From positions 14,027-78,026 of the forward strand of contig DIWU01000002.1 of NCBI GenBank assembly GCA_002428525.1: DNA of 64,000 nucleotides. The letters are read 5' to 3'. Position numbers and translations under genes: made by a program. This DNA is from a bacterium UBP14_UBA6098. Its GTDB lineage: Bacteria; UBP14; UBA6098. Below the pieces are notes generated by a model. The model had not been told where the DNA came from and made no database searches. It saw only the letters and a list, made by a program, of their open reading frames with translations. This document shows positions 1 through 9,172 of this stretch, one piece after another. Positions within the stretch are counted from its first letter, which is position 1; each line of letters opens with the position of its first letter.

Positions 1-2607
1 ACCTCTGAACCGAGGTGGCTCGAGTTCTGGGATAGCGGCGGTTTTTATCGTCCTTCCGAGAAGGGGAGACCGTATTCGATAGTGATCCCTCCGCCGAATG
101 TGACGGATGTTTTGCATATCGGCCACGCCTTGAACAACCTCATTCAGGATGTGTTAATCCGTCGCGCCCGTATGCAGGGTTTCTCGACATTGTGGCTTCC
201 CGGCGTCGATCACGCTGGGATTGCGACACAGCATATGGTTGTTCAGGACTTGGCCAAAGAGGGCAAGACCAAGGAGGATATCGGCCGGGAGGCATTCATT
301 CAGAGGCTTTGGGAATGGAAGCACAAGAAGGGCGGCCGAATAATCGAGCAACTCAAGGAGATCGGTTGCAGTTGCGACTTTAGCCGCGAGCGCTTCACAA
401 TGGACGAGGGTTACGAACGAGCGGTTCGCGAGGCCTTTGTCAGGCTGTTCGAAGAGGGCCTTATTCGGCGCGGAAATTATATCATAAACTGGTGCCCCAA
501 ATGTAAAACCGCCCTTTCGGACGAAGAGGCCGAACACAAGGCGCTTCAAAGCTCGCTATGGTATTTCAAATATCCAGTCGAGGGCGGCGGATTTATCGAA
601 TGCGCGACAACAAGGCCCGAGACTATGCTCGGTGACACCGCCGTCGCGGTTCATCCTGCGGACGATAGATATAAGAGCCTTGTTGGAAAGATGGTTATTC
701 ATCCGCTCCTCGATCGGAAATTCGCGATCATCGCGGACGACTATGTCGATCGTGAATTCGGTTCCGGCGCGGTTAAGATAACCCCGGCGCACGACCCGAA
801 CGACTTCGAGATCGGCCTTCGCCACGGCCTCGAACAAATTAATATCCTTACACCCGACGGCAAAATTAACTCCAACGGCGGCCGCTTCCAAGGCATGGAT
901 CGCTTCGAGGCGCGCAAGGCCGTTGTCGCGGAGCTCGAAAGGCTCGGCCTTCTCGTGAAGATAGTCCCCCACGAACTCTCGGCCGGGCATTGCTATCGCT
1001 GTAAGACTATCGTCGAGCCATACCTCTCGAACCAGTGGTTTTTGGATATGCGGCCCTTGGCCGAGCCCGCCCTCGCGGTCGTCAAAAGGGGCCTTACGAA
1101 GTTCTACTCCGACCGCTGGCACGGCGTTTATCTCAACTGGCTCGAAAATATCCGTCCGTGGTGTATCAGCAGACAGCTTTGGTGGGGACACCGCATTCCG
1201 GTCTGGTATTGCGAATGCTCCGACGAGCCGATCGTCTCCCGAACCGACCCGACCGAATGCCCGAGATGCGGAAACACGCACCTCCGCCAAGAGGAGGATG
1301 TCCTCGACACATGGTTCAGCTCATGGCTTTGGCCCTTCGCCACTATGGGTTGGCCGGACCTCGAGTCGGAAGACCTCAAACGCTTCTTCCCGACTGGCGT
1401 GCTCGTCACCGCCAGCGAGATTATCTTCTTCTGGGTGGCGCGGATGATCATGGCCTCCGAGCATTTCATGGGCGAGACGCCCTTCGAGAGCATATATATC
1501 CACGGCACGGTTCGCGATTCTCAGGGCCGAAAGATGAGCAAGTCCCTCGGCAATGGCATCGATCCGCTCGATGTCATCGAGAAATACGGCCGCGACGCGC
1601 TTCGATTCACACTCATCACGCAGGCCGGTGCCGGGCAGGACCTCTTTGTTGATATAGACAGCTTTGCCCAAGGGCGTAATTTCTGCAACAAGCTCTGGAA
1701 CGCCGGGCGACTAATTCTCGGTAATATAGAGGGCCGAATCTCCGCGGAAGAGTTGAAAAATCCCCCGACCGAGCACCTGCTCGATAGATGGATTCTCTCC
1801 AAACTCCAGCGAGCGAAGGCCGAGACCGACAACGCCCTCTCGCGCTTCCGCCTCGACGAGGCCTCGACCGCGCTCTACCGCTTCTTCTGGAACGACTTCT
1901 GCGATATATATCTCGAGGCGATTAAGCCACGTTTCGAAAACAGCGACAAGTCTGCCTCGATCGTTTCTGTCTATGTTTTCGAGGAAATCCTTCGCCTTTG
2001 GCACCCTATAATCCCCTTCGCGACCGAGGAGATCTGGCAAAAACTCTCCGAGGTTGTCGAGGGCGGCCTCGGCTCGAAGGCCTGTATCGTCGCGCCATGG
2101 CCTACAGTTAAACAATCCCTCATCGACGATGGCGCGGAGGCTGAGTTCTGCTTCATCAATGCTGTCGCCTCCGAGGTTCGCAATATCAAAAACTCGGTCG
2201 GTCTCGGCAACCGCTGTATCGGCAAAATCGTTGTCGTCCCGGCGGCCAGTTCACATAAAGAAATAATCTCCTGCTATTCAAGCATTCTTTGCGCTCTCGC
2301 GAGGATAGAATCGGTCGAGTGTTCTTCGGATAAACCGGAGGGCCCGGTTGGCACGGCGGTTGTTAGCAATAGCTCGTTGTATCTTCCCTTGTCGGGGATT
2401 GTGGATATTTCAAAAGAACGCGACAGGCTCCTTAAAGAGATAGGCAGGATCGAATCGATTCTCGCCGGCATCGAAAAGCGCCTGTCGAGCGACGATTTTG
2501 TCAAAAACGCACCTCAAAATGTCGTCGATAATACTAAAAACCAAAAGGCCGAAATGGAGGGATCATTGTCCAAACTCCGGTCGGCTTTAGGAAATATCGA
2601 AAGTTAA
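1..2607 (+). CDS. valS: Valine--tRNA ligase, 5' end outside window
   Basis: Class I aminoacyl-tRNA synthetase that charges tRNA-Val. The frame is open from base 1, and the residues before the GTG at 82 (ending RPYSIV, then IPPPNVT) fit the ValRS N-terminal region, so the gene starts before the window and GTG 82 is not the start. The class I signature HIGH lies at 115-126 and KMSKS at 1531-1545. Between them are the editing (CP1) region with TTRPETMLGDTAVAVHP and Cys-x-x-Cys pairs (CPKC, CYRC, CPRC). The C-terminal ~70 residues (ISKERDRLLKEI onward) form the coiled-coil arm typical of ValRS. About 868 codons are visible against a usual 880-950, so little is missing. The downstream parvulin gene follows after 29 bases. 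Confidence 0.97.
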   Translation, partial: TSEPRWLEFWDSGGFYRPSEKGRPYSIVIPPPNVTDVLHIGHALNNLIQDVLIRRARMQGFSTLWLPGVDHAGIATQHMVVQDLAKEGKTKEDIGREAFIQRLWEWKHKKGGRIIEQLKEIGCSCDFSRERFTMDEGYERAVREAFVRLFEEGLIRRGNYIINWCPKCKTALSDEEAEHKALQSSLWYFKYPVEGGGFIECATTRPETMLGDTAVAVHPADDRYKSLVGKMVIHPLLDRKFAIIADDYVDREFGSGAVKITPAHDPNDFEIGLRHGLEQINILTPDGKINSNGGRFQGMDRFEARKAVVAELERLGLLVKIVPHELSAGHCYRCKTIVEPYLSNQWFLDMRPLAEPALAVVKRGLTKFYSDRWHGVYLNWLENIRPWCISRQLWWGHRIPVWYCECSDEPIVSRTDPTECPRCGNTHLRQEEDVLDTWFSSWLWPFATMGWPDLESEDLKRFFPTGVLVTASEIIFFWVARMIMASEHFMGETPFESIYIHGTVRDSQGRKMSKSLGNGIDPLDVIEKYGRDALRFTLITQAGAGQDLFVDIDSFAQGRNFCNKLWNAGRLILGNIEGRISAEELKNPPTEHLLDRWILSKLQRAKAETDNALSRFRLDEASTALYRFFWNDFCDIYLEAIKPRFENSDKSASIVSVYVFEEILRLWHPIIPFATEEIWQKLSEVVEGGLGSKACIVAPWPTVKQSLIDDGAEAEFCFINAVASEVRNIKNSVGLGNRCIGKIVVVPAASSHKEIISCYSSILCALARIESVECSSDKPEGPVGTAVVSNSSLYLPLSGIVDISKERDRLLKEIGRIESILAGIEKRLSSDDFVKNAPQNVVDNTKNQKAEMEGSLSKLRSALGNIES

Positions 2608-2636
2608 CCAAGGAATAAAAAAAAAGAGGAGGATGA

Positions 2637-4358
2637 ATGAAAAGAGCATTTTTGATCATGGCTTCGGCAGTCCTTATAGCTATGATAATCGCCGGTTGCG
2701 GTTCCGCGCCGAAGGATGTCGTCGCTAAGGTCGGCAAAGAGCAGATCACACTCAAAGAATTGGACGAGGTTACCGCGCCTATGCAGGCTCGCTGGAAGAC
2801 CCTCGACGAGGCTATCGAAGGCAAAAAGAGCGCCCTCGATAATCTGATTCAACAGAAGCTTCTCGTCCTCGGAGCCTACAAAGAAGGCCTCGACAAGGAC
2901 TCGCTTCTTCTCTCCCGTGTCGCCGCGAACGACGAGCGCAGGAAGATCACCGCGCTTTGGGAGGTCGAGATCGCAGGAAAGATCGAAGTGACCGACCAGA
3001 TGGTCGAAGAGCTTTATCAAAAACGCGGAACTGAATATAACGCCGCGCATATTCTGGTAAAAGAGGAAGCGCTTGCTAAAGAGATCGAAGCCAAAGCCAA
3101 GGCCGGCGAGGATTTCGCTAAGTTGGCTGAGGCCCACTCCATAGACCCCGGTAGCGCCCAAAAGGGCGGCGATCTTGGTTGGTTCACCGTCGGCAGAATG
3201 GTCAAGCCCTTCGAGGATGCTGTTCTCGCCCTCAAAGACGGCGAAATCTCCGCTCCGGTTGCGACAAATTACGGCTTCCACATCATTAAGCGCATCGGAT
3301 CGCGCACCCGCTCGCAGGAGCCGCTCGAGAAGGCCAAGGAAACACTTCGCACCACCCTCGAGCGCGAGCTTCAGGGCGCCAAGTCCCTCGAGTTCGTCGA
3401 TAACTTATTCAAAAATAGAGGCCTGACCTTCGACGAGAAGGCGGTCGAGATAGTCGTCGAAAAGCACAAGGTAGCTAACCAGAACCCCGAAGCGCCGGCT
3501 CCGATCGTCTTCGACGAGAGCGAAAAGGCCCTCACTGTGGCCAAATGGGATACCGGTGTTTGGACGATCGCCAGTCTCGATTCCGCGATCAATATGAGGC
3601 CCGCTTATCAGCGCCAGCCGCTCGTCTCGGCCCTCGATGTCGAGAACTTCATCAAGGGCAACCTTCAGGGCGAATTCCTCATCGACGAGGCAGACAAGAT
3701 CGGTGTCGTGAACTCCGATCAATACAAAGAAATGTATAAAAAGGAACTGGAAGAGCTTATGAGTAGCACCTTCCAGAATCAGAGCATTTACGGCAAGGCC
3801 GAGGTCACAGACGCAGAGGTTCAGGCCTACTACGCCGCCAACCCGGACTCCTTCATGGAGCCGCGCACGGTCGTCACCATCGAGGTTCAACTCGATAAAG
3901 AGGCCGACGCTCAGGATATCGCCACCAAGGTCAAGGGCGGCGCCGACATTCTCAAGTTCGTCGAGCAGAAATCCCTTCGCACCTACACGAAGAACGCCGG
4001 TGGAGTCCTCGAAATTACCGATCGCCGTTTCCCCGATCTCTATGCCGCGGTCTCGGCCGCTAAGGTCGGAGACATCGTCGGGCCGGTCAAGGACAGGACG
4101 AACCGTTTTTCGGTCATGAAGGTGACCGAGATTCGCGAAGCCGCTCCGATGCCGCTCGAAAAGGTCAGCGGAAGGATCCAATCGACACTCCGCAGAACGA
4201 TTCGCGACAAAGCGATGGCCGATTTCGTCGAGTCCGCGAAGAAGGAATTCGGAGTTAAGGTCTTCGAGAAGAACATTATAGCCTCGATCGACGCTTCACT
4301 CTACCAGACCGAAGCCGCTCAGCCCGGTCAACCGGCTCAGCCGGTTCAGGCCGAATAA
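2637..4358 (+). CDS. Parvulin-type (PPIC) peptidyl-prolyl isomerase lipoprotein, 573 aa
   Basis: Probable periplasmic folding chaperone anchored in a membrane. It has a lipoprotein signal with lipobox IAGC (Cys 21) and a strong ribosome site (GAGGAGG, 2626-2632) ahead of ATG 2637. A clear PPIC/rotamase domain spans about residues 134-218 (NAAHILVKEE ... GGDLGWFTVGRMVKPFEDAV ... NYGFHIIKRI). A second, degenerate rotamase-like segment lies near residues 405-498 (GGVLEITDRRFPDLYAAV), in PrsA/SurA/PpiD style. The tail is rich in Pro/Gln/Ala. It is the first of three tandem parvulin genes, followed six bases later by a smaller paralogue. The family is certain; the client proteins are unknown, with outer-membrane proteins most likely given the diderm context. 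Confidence 0.9.
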   Translation: MKRAFLIMASAVLIAMIIAGCGSAPKDVVAKVGKEQITLKELDEVTAPMQARWKTLDEAIEGKKSALDNLIQQKLLVLGAYKEGLDKDSLLLSRVAANDERRKITALWEVEIAGKIEVTDQMVEELYQKRGTEYNAAHILVKEEALAKEIEAKAKAGEDFAKLAEAHSIDPGSAQKGGDLGWFTVGRMVKPFEDAVLALKDGEISAPVATNYGFHIIKRIGSRTRSQEPLEKAKETLRTTLERELQGAKSLEFVDNLFKNRGLTFDEKAVEIVVEKHKVANQNPEAPAPIVFDESEKALTVAKWDTGVWTIASLDSAINMRPAYQRQPLVSALDVENFIKGNLQGEFLIDEADKIGVVNSDQYKEMYKKELEELMSSTFQNQSIYGKAEVTDAEVQAYYAANPDSFMEPRTVVTIEVQLDKEADAQDIATKVKGGADILKFVEQKSLRTYTKNAGGVLEITDRRFPDLYAAVSAAKVGDIVGPVKDRTNRFSVMKVTEIREAAPMPLEKVSGRIQSTLRRTIRDKAMADFVESAKKEFGVKVFEKNIIASIDASLYQTEAAQPGQPAQPVQAE

Positions 4359-4363
4359 TCGAC

Positions 4364-5212
4364 TTGATCTCGGCGAAGTCAAATATTGCAATAATAGCCG
4401 CGGCGGCCGTAATCGCACTTCTTTCTTGCGATCGCGACCGCCGCGATGTTAATATCGCGACGGCCGGTGCGCGAACACTTAAATCGGACCAGCTTGTAAG
4501 CCTCATGCCCGAAGGTTTTGCCGGTCAGATTGACGACGAGGCGGTGCTGTTCGTTTCGCAATGGGCGGACGAGGTCGTCTTGGCGGAGGCCGCCGAAGAC
4601 CTCGGTCTCGCCGAGCGCCCCGATGTCGCGGCCAAGCTGGACGAGGCCCGCAGGATGATCCTCGCTTCGGCGTTCGAGCAGTTCTATATCATGCCGAGAA
4701 TCGAGTTCGATTCAACCGAGGTCGAAGAGTATTATCAAAACCATTCCGGCGAGTTCGTTCGCTCGCAGGACGAGGTGCTCCTCCTGCACATTATGGTCGT
4801 CGATAGTGAATCGCGAGACTCTGTCGTCCAGCTGATGGACTCGGTTGCGTTTGAGGACTTGGCCGAAAGGTTCTCTATCGACCCCTCCGGTTCGACAATC
4901 GAAAACGCCGAATACCTCACAAAAAGTCAGATACATCCGAGCATCGCCCGAAAGGCGTTCACTATGTCCAAGGGCGAGGTCGCCGGCCCTATCGAAACCG
5001 AATTCGGCTTTCATTTCATAAAGCTTGTCGATTTTGCCGCCAAGGGCACAATTCGCGAGTTCATCGAGGTTCGCCAAGGTATTCGAGACTACCTCGCTGA
5101 ACAAAGATTCCAAGCGATTTATTTGGAGTTGATCGATTCATTGCGCTCGGTGAAGGCAGTCGAGATCGACACTCAAGCCATAAAGGATGCGTTGAAGAAC
5201 TATGAAGAATAG
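4364..5212 (+). CDS. Parvulin-type (PPIC) peptidyl-prolyl isomerase lipoprotein, 282 aa
   Basis: Second of three tandem parvulin paralogues. The start is TTG 4364: the signal sequence follows directly and no ATG fits. A hydrophobic segment ends in lipobox ALLSC (Cys 22), so it is probably a periplasmic lipoprotein. One PPIC domain covers about residues 136-224 (EVLLLHIMVV ... SIDPSGSTIENAEYL ... EFGFHFIKLVDF), preceded by a SurA-N-like helical region. It lacks the second rotamase-like segment of its upstream neighbour. Its last 11 bases overlap the next gene, so translation of the two is probably coupled. Confidence 0.85.
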   Translation: MISAKSNIAIIAAAAVIALLSCDRDRRDVNIATAGARTLKSDQLVSLMPEGFAGQIDDEAVLFVSQWADEVVLAEAAEDLGLAERPDVAAKLDEARRMILASAFEQFYIMPRIEFDSTEVEEYYQNHSGEFVRSQDEVLLLHIMVVDSESRDSVVQLMDSVAFEDLAERFSIDPSGSTIENAEYLTKSQIHPSIARKAFTMSKGEVAGPIETEFGFHFIKLVDFAAKGTIREFIEVRQGIRDYLAEQRFQAIYLELIDSLRSVKAVEIDTQAIKDALKNYEE

Positions 5213-6464
5213 TTTTTTTGTCTATATTCTTTTTTTTACAATCTCTTGTCTTGGGGCTGAAATCGAAGAGAAGATCCTCGCGGTCGTCGAAGACGAGGTG
5301 ATCACCTCGAGCGAGGTCGAACTCGCGATCATCATGGATGGCGGAACTGAGGCGGACGATCGTTTCGAGCTTGAAACCGTTAGAGAAAAGCTCATGGAGC
5401 TGATCGACGAGAAGCTGATTCTCCTCGCCGCAATAGAGGATTCTATCGAAATCGATCAGTCGCGTGCAGATGAGTTTTTCAAACAGCGCTGGCAGATGCT
5501 CGTCGAGGGCTACGGCGGCGAGACCGCCCTCGGGGAGGCCCTCAACGCCGAGGGGTTCACAATCGAGGGTTTCAAACGGAAAACCCGCCAGCAGATCAAC
5601 GACTTTATGCTCAAACAGAGATATATCGAGCGTAACTTCGGTCGAATCGATGTCACCGAAGAGGATATCGACAGCTTTATGCTGGCCTACGGCGACAGCC
5701 TTCCGCCCGCGCCGGCCGAGGTCAAGCTCGAGGGAATTGTGATCAAGCTCGAGGCCGATGACGCCAAACTCGCCGAGGCCCTCGACAAAATAAACGCGGC
5801 GCGCAAGTCGCTCGAGGCCGGTGAGGAATTCGGCAAGGTCGCGCTCGAGTTCTCCGAGGATGCTACCACCGCCGAAAAGGGCGGCCTTTTGGGGACATTT
5901 GCGCCGGGGGACCTCCTGCCCGCAATCGATTCAGTCGCCTTCAGTCTCGGTTTCGATACACTCGGCGGGCCGATCAAAAGCCCCATGGGCTTTCATCTTC
6001 TGAAGGTTCTCGATAAATCCGCCGGAAAGATCACACTCGCGCATATCCTCGTCAAGGCGGAGATCACGCCCGATAGATTCAACGAACTTGTCGGTCTCGC
6101 GGATTCGGCATATAATTTAGCCGTTTCAGGCGATATCGAGTTCCATAAGATCGCCGAAAATTTTGCCAATTCCAAAGACATCGAATATATCGGCGATATC
6201 GATTGGTTGCCCGTAGCCTCGATCGGCAAAGAGCTCTCTAAGATGGTCGCGGAGAGTGCGGAGGGGGCGATCTTAGGCCCTCTTCAGGCCGAAAACTCTC
6301 TCGAGATATACCGCATCGCAGGAAAACGAGAAGGCCGTAAGCTCACTCTCGAGGAGGACCGCGCCACAATCGAGGAATTCGCCAAGCAATTCAAAACGAA
6401 GAAGCTGATCGATAGACACCTCTTGAAACTCCGCGAGAGGTATTACCTCGAGGTGAGGATTTGA
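5202..6464 (+). CDS. surA: SurA-like periplasmic chaperone with two parvulin domains
   Basis: Periplasmic chaperone and peptidyl-prolyl isomerase expected to escort outer-membrane proteins to the BAM machinery. A signal peptide (FFVYILFFTISCLGA) is followed by the SurA N-domain (EKILAVVEDEVITSSEVE; about residues 20-165). Two rotamase domains follow: about 170-268 (GGLLGTFAPGDLLPAID ... PMGFHLLKVLD) and about 270-375 (ITLAHILVKAEIT ... YIGDIDWLPV). At 420 aa it is close to E. coli SurA (428 aa). ATG 5202 overlaps the preceding gene by 11 bases, and the stop overlaps the TTG of the next gene. The symbol is given by domain order; the Cys at the end of the signal could also be a lipidation site. 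Confidence 0.85.
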   Translation: MKNSFFVYILFFTISCLGAEIEEKILAVVEDEVITSSEVELAIIMDGGTEADDRFELETVREKLMELIDEKLILLAAIEDSIEIDQSRADEFFKQRWQMLVEGYGGETALGEALNAEGFTIEGFKRKTRQQINDFMLKQRYIERNFGRIDVTEEDIDSFMLAYGDSLPPAPAEVKLEGIVIKLEADDAKLAEALDKINAARKSLEAGEEFGKVALEFSEDATTAEKGGLLGTFAPGDLLPAIDSVAFSLGFDTLGGPIKSPMGFHLLKVLDKSAGKITLAHILVKAEITPDRFNELVGLADSAYNLAVSGDIEFHKIAENFANSKDIEYIGDIDWLPVASIGKELSKMVAESAEGAILGPLQAENSLEIYRIAGKREGRKLTLEEDRATIEEFAKQFKTKKLIDRHLLKLRERYYLEVRI

Positions 6465-6862
6465 GCTGGGTTCGCGTCGAGATCAGAACCCACGCGCGAA
6501 ACTGCCTGATTGATATTACCCCCAAAATCGCCGCTCTAATCGAAAAGGCCGGTATCGAGGACGGCGCGGCGATCGTATATATCCCCCATACAACCGCCGC
6601 CGTGACTGTCAACGAGGGCGCGGATCCCGATGTCGTCCGCGATATTCTGTCCTTCCTCGAATCGAAAATCCCCAAAGACTGCGGCTTTCGCCATTTCGAG
6701 GGCAATTCGGACGCACATATCAAATCGAGCTTGGTCGGTGTGAGCCAAACCATTCCGATAAAAGGCTCGAAGCTCGCTCTCGGTGTATGGCAAAAGGTCT
6801 ATTTCTGCGAATTCGACGGCCCCCGCGAAAGAGGCTTTTTAGTTTCGCTCGTGAAATTTTGA
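6461..6862 (+). CDS. YjbQ/UPF0047 family protein
   Basis: Belongs to the small UPF0047 family (E. coli YjbQ), described as having weak thiamine-phosphate-synthase side activity; its true role is unsettled. The 133 aa contain the family signature IPHTTAAVTVNEGADPDV, the conserved FRHFEGNSDAHIKSSLVG block and the C-terminal LGVWQKVYFCEFDGPRER. The start is TTG 6461, overlapping the surA stop (TTGA), so translation is probably coupled. It is the last gene of the valS-parvulin cluster. Confidence 0.85.
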   Translation: MSWVRVEIRTHARNCLIDITPKIAALIEKAGIEDGAAIVYIPHTTAAVTVNEGADPDVVRDILSFLESKIPKDCGFRHFEGNSDAHIKSSLVGVSQTIPIKGSKLALGVWQKVYFCEFDGPRERGFLVSLVKF

Positions 6863-6879
6863 CCGATCCCCTTTTAGCT

Positions 6880-6908
6880 TTGACTTAGCCCTCGGAATTT
6901 GTTATTTT
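6880..6908 (+). promoter_or_regulatory. Sigma-70-like promoter for 6931 gene
   Basis: TTGACT (6880-6885), 17-base spacer, TATTTT (6903-6908), 22 bases before ATG 6931, which has a GAGG ribosome site. Called from sequence pattern only. Confidence 0.5.
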
Positions 6909-6930
6909 CATTAAACAGATTGAGGCTAAA

Positions 6931-7554
6931 ATGTATTTCAAAAATATTTTATACACAGCTATTCTATTAGTCACCGCAGGTCTTGCCTTTCGGCCGGCAC
7001 CGCCGCCCGGAACCCCGAGCTTTATCGTCGAGGGCGAGTTCGAGGTCGAACAGGTGTATATCGACGCCGTTGTTTTGGACACACTCGCCGAGGTGGTCTT
7101 TATAGCCTCCCTCATGATTCCTGAGGGGAGGCGCGAGATCGCCCTCATGCCTAACTGGCCGATGGATTCGGTCACGCTTTTCACATCGATGAATATCGAC
7201 GAATCGATAGAGGGGACGGTTGTTCGGGCTGGGGAGCGAGTCGTTATCGATGTCCCCGAGCGGCCGCTTTTTTTGCGAACCTCCTATGAGGTCGCGGTCA
7301 GGCGAGCGCTTTCCGGGCCGCCCTCCGAATGGCGGTTCGGGGAGATCTTCGCCGTTTATCCCCCCTTCGAGGATTCCTCCGGCAAAACTGTATTCGTGCC
7401 GAGGTTCCAGATGAGAGTTATCCTCCCCCCCAAAATGACACCCTCCGGAGACGCCTCCGAATTCGAGATTCAAGATATGGAGCGCGGCTTTAAAAGCTAC
7501 CTCTATTCGGGCGAAGGTTTTACCTCCCGCCGAACCTTCCAAACCCGATTTTAA
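6931..7554 (+). CDS. Secreted protein of unknown function, 207 aa
   Basis: I do not recognise this family. An N-terminal signal peptide (ILYTAILLVTAGLAF) is followed by a Pro-rich stretch (RPAPPPGTP) and a mostly beta-type sequence with no cysteine or obvious catalytic motif. The wording of the sequence (SFIVEGEFEVEQVYIDAV; DVPERPLFLRTSYEVAVRR) suggests a small periplasmic or surface beta-sandwich. It has its own promoter and sits just before an ECF sigma-factor gene, so it may belong to the same envelope-stress neighbourhood. That link is only positional. Confidence 0.6.
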   Translation: MYFKNILYTAILLVTAGLAFRPAPPPGTPSFIVEGEFEVEQVYIDAVVLDTLAEVVFIASLMIPEGRREIALMPNWPMDSVTLFTSMNIDESIEGTVVRAGERVVIDVPERPLFLRTSYEVAVRRALSGPPSEWRFGEIFAVYPPFEDSSGKTVFVPRFQMRVILPPKMTPSGDASEFEIQDMERGFKSYLYSGEGFTSRRTFQTRF

Positions 7555-7597
7555 AATAAACCTTTTCTCCTTCCACTCGTCTAAATAAACGAGAAGT

Positions 7598-8149
7598 ATG
7601 AATATTCTAACGAAAAACGAAGAATTTCTCGATCTATTAAAACGCGGCGATGTCGATGCTCGGTCGAAGTTCGTTCGGGACAATCAAGAAAATGTCTATG
7701 GATTGGGCTTTAGAATGACCGGAAACCGCGACGACGCCCTCGATATAACACAGGAAACATTCGTGAAGGCACTCGAAAATATAAGAAAATTCCGCGGCGA
7801 ATCGCTAATCTCGACTTGGCTCTACTCGATCGCGGCCAATGTCGCGAAGGATTTCCTCCGCAGAGGCTCGAAGCGAACCTTCGTTGATATTGACGAAGTG
7901 GTGATTTCCGCCGATTCGAGGACTCCGCTTTCGATTCTCGAGGAGAAGGACGAACGGCGCTTTGTGCGCGAGGCTGTTCTTTCCTTGCCCCCAAAGGCGA
8001 GGGCGGCCTTTGTCCTTCGCTTCGAGAAAGGGCTCCCGATCTCGGAGATCGCGAGTATTCTTAAAAGATCCGAGGGCACGATCAAGGCGCAACTTCACGA
8101 TAGTGTCGCGAGAATCCGCGCGAAGTTAGAGGGTAAAAATGGAAGATAA
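7598..8149 (+). CDS. ECF-family RNA polymerase sigma factor
   Basis: Sigma-70 family, extracytoplasmic-function type, 183 aa. Region 2 is about residues 22-92 (NVYGLGFRMTGNRDDALDITQETFVKAL ... STWLYSIAANVAKDFLRR, the -10 binding helices). Region 4 is about residues 125-178 (LPPKARAAFVLRFEKGLPISEIA ... SEGTIKAQLHDSVARIRAKL, a helix-turn-helix for the -35). Region 3 is absent, as expected. It overlaps the next gene, a putative membrane-bound anti-sigma factor, by 11 bases. Two Spy/CpxP-like genes follow, which points to an envelope-stress regulon. Confidence 0.93.
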   Translation: MNILTKNEEFLDLLKRGDVDARSKFVRDNQENVYGLGFRMTGNRDDALDITQETFVKALENIRKFRGESLISTWLYSIAANVAKDFLRRGSKRTFVDIDEVVISADSRTPLSILEEKDERRFVREAVLSLPPKARAAFVLRFEKGLPISEIASILKRSEGTIKAQLHDSVARIRAKLEGKNGR

Positions 8150-8654
8150 AACAAAACTCCAAGATTATGAGCGCGAGATGCGCCGCTTTCTCGAGCGCGA
8201 TCCAATCCCTCAGCTCTCCGAGGCCGAGGTCACAGCGTTGACCGCAAGAGTGCTCGCCGGCGAGAGGATCGAAAGGCCGATTCTTTGGTATCAGATCGGG
8301 CCTTTATACAAGGGCGCCCTCGGGATAGCCGCGGTGTTGGTTTTCGCCCTCGTCTCGATGTTGATCACAATGAACGACGGCAAAATTGAAGTCGTGGACT
8401 CGAAATACAGCGACGAGGCCTTCGAGAAGAACTCCGCCGAGGAGGTTCTCGTCGAGGCGATTGTCAGCGGCGATGTCGAGCTCGGTTTGGTCTATCGGAA
8501 ACTCATCGATGTCTCCTCTGAAGAGCTGAGCGGAGTCTTGAGCGAGATTATTTCTGAAGATATATATTCAAATATAGATGAACTTAGCGAGGAGGAAGCT
8601 GTGAAAATCCTTCAAGTTATGGATGAACTGGGATATCCGGATAGGGAGACATGA
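8139..8654 (+). CDS. Putative membrane anti-sigma factor
   Basis: The 171-aa protein has an N-terminal cytoplasmic part of about 55 residues rich in charged residues, one membrane segment at about residues 57-76 (GALGIAAVLVFALVSMLI) and an acidic extracytoplasmic part. The single membrane span and overlapping position after an ECF sigma gene match anti-sigma factors. The usual zinc anti-sigma motif (HxxxCxxC) is absent, so the assignment rests on context and topology. Its stop overlaps the ATG of the next gene (ATGATG at 8651). Confidence 0.65.
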   Translation: MEDKTKLQDYEREMRRFLERDPIPQLSEAEVTALTARVLAGERIERPILWYQIGPLYKGALGIAAVLVFALVSMLITMNDGKIEVVDSKYSDEAFEKNSAEEVLVEAIVSGDVELGLVYRKLIDVSSEELSGVLSEIISEDIYSNIDELSEEEAVKILQVMDELGYPDRET

Positions 8655-9163
8655 TGAAAAAGCTATTTCCAATTCTCATTCTGATTGTCGCGATTTCAAT
8701 TACATCGTTCGCGCAGTTCAAGCCGCAACGCCCCCCCGATAACAGGGCGCACCTTCGAGAGAGGGTGGGTTTGATCCGAATGTGGAAGCTTATCGAGCGC
8801 TTAGAACTTACCGAAGAACAGTCGCTTATCTTCTTTCCCGCAATGAACGAACACGATGTCAGGATTCGGACGCTACGCGACGAAGAGGAAAGACTGCTCG
8901 ACAAAATCGAGGCCCAATTTCAAGCGATCGCACTCGATATGAGAGCGCTCGAAGCGGTTGTCGATTCTGTGGCAATGCTTAGAGATGAAAGGCTCTCGGT
9001 TGAACTGGCCTTTATCGACAAAGTGAATCAAATACTTACAATCGAACAGAAGGCGAAGTTTCTGCTCTTCGATCGGGTATTCGAGAAAGAGATTCGAAGC
9101 GTCATTGATATGGGTCTTCGCGAAGAGGACAACCCAAAACCTAAACCATATAAAACCAAATAA
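8651..9163 (+). CDS. Spy/CpxP-like periplasmic protein (first copy)
   Basis: The 170-aa secreted protein has signal peptide LFPILILIVAISITSFAQ and then a helical, highly charged region. It carries two LTxxQ-like motifs: LELTEEQSLIFFPAM near residues 51-65 and ILTIEQKAKFLLFDRV near 131-146. Paired LTxxQ motifs mark the Spy/CpxP family of periplasmic chaperones and metal/stress sensors. It lies between a putative anti-sigma factor and a second family member, so it may feed back on the sigma factor. The start may be either Met of the ATGATG pair. Confidence 0.7.
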   Translation: MMKKLFPILILIVAISITSFAQFKPQRPPDNRAHLRERVGLIRMWKLIERLELTEEQSLIFFPAMNEHDVRIRTLRDEEERLLDKIEAQFQAIALDMRALEAVVDSVAMLRDERLSVELAFIDKVNQILTIEQKAKFLLFDRVFEKEIRSVIDMGLREEDNPKPKPYKTK

Positions 9164-9172
9164 GGAGGAAAA

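Noticed and set aside
9166..9172. Riboswitch or attenuator before the second Spy-like gene
   Set aside because: There are only a few bases between the genes, enough for a ribosome site only.
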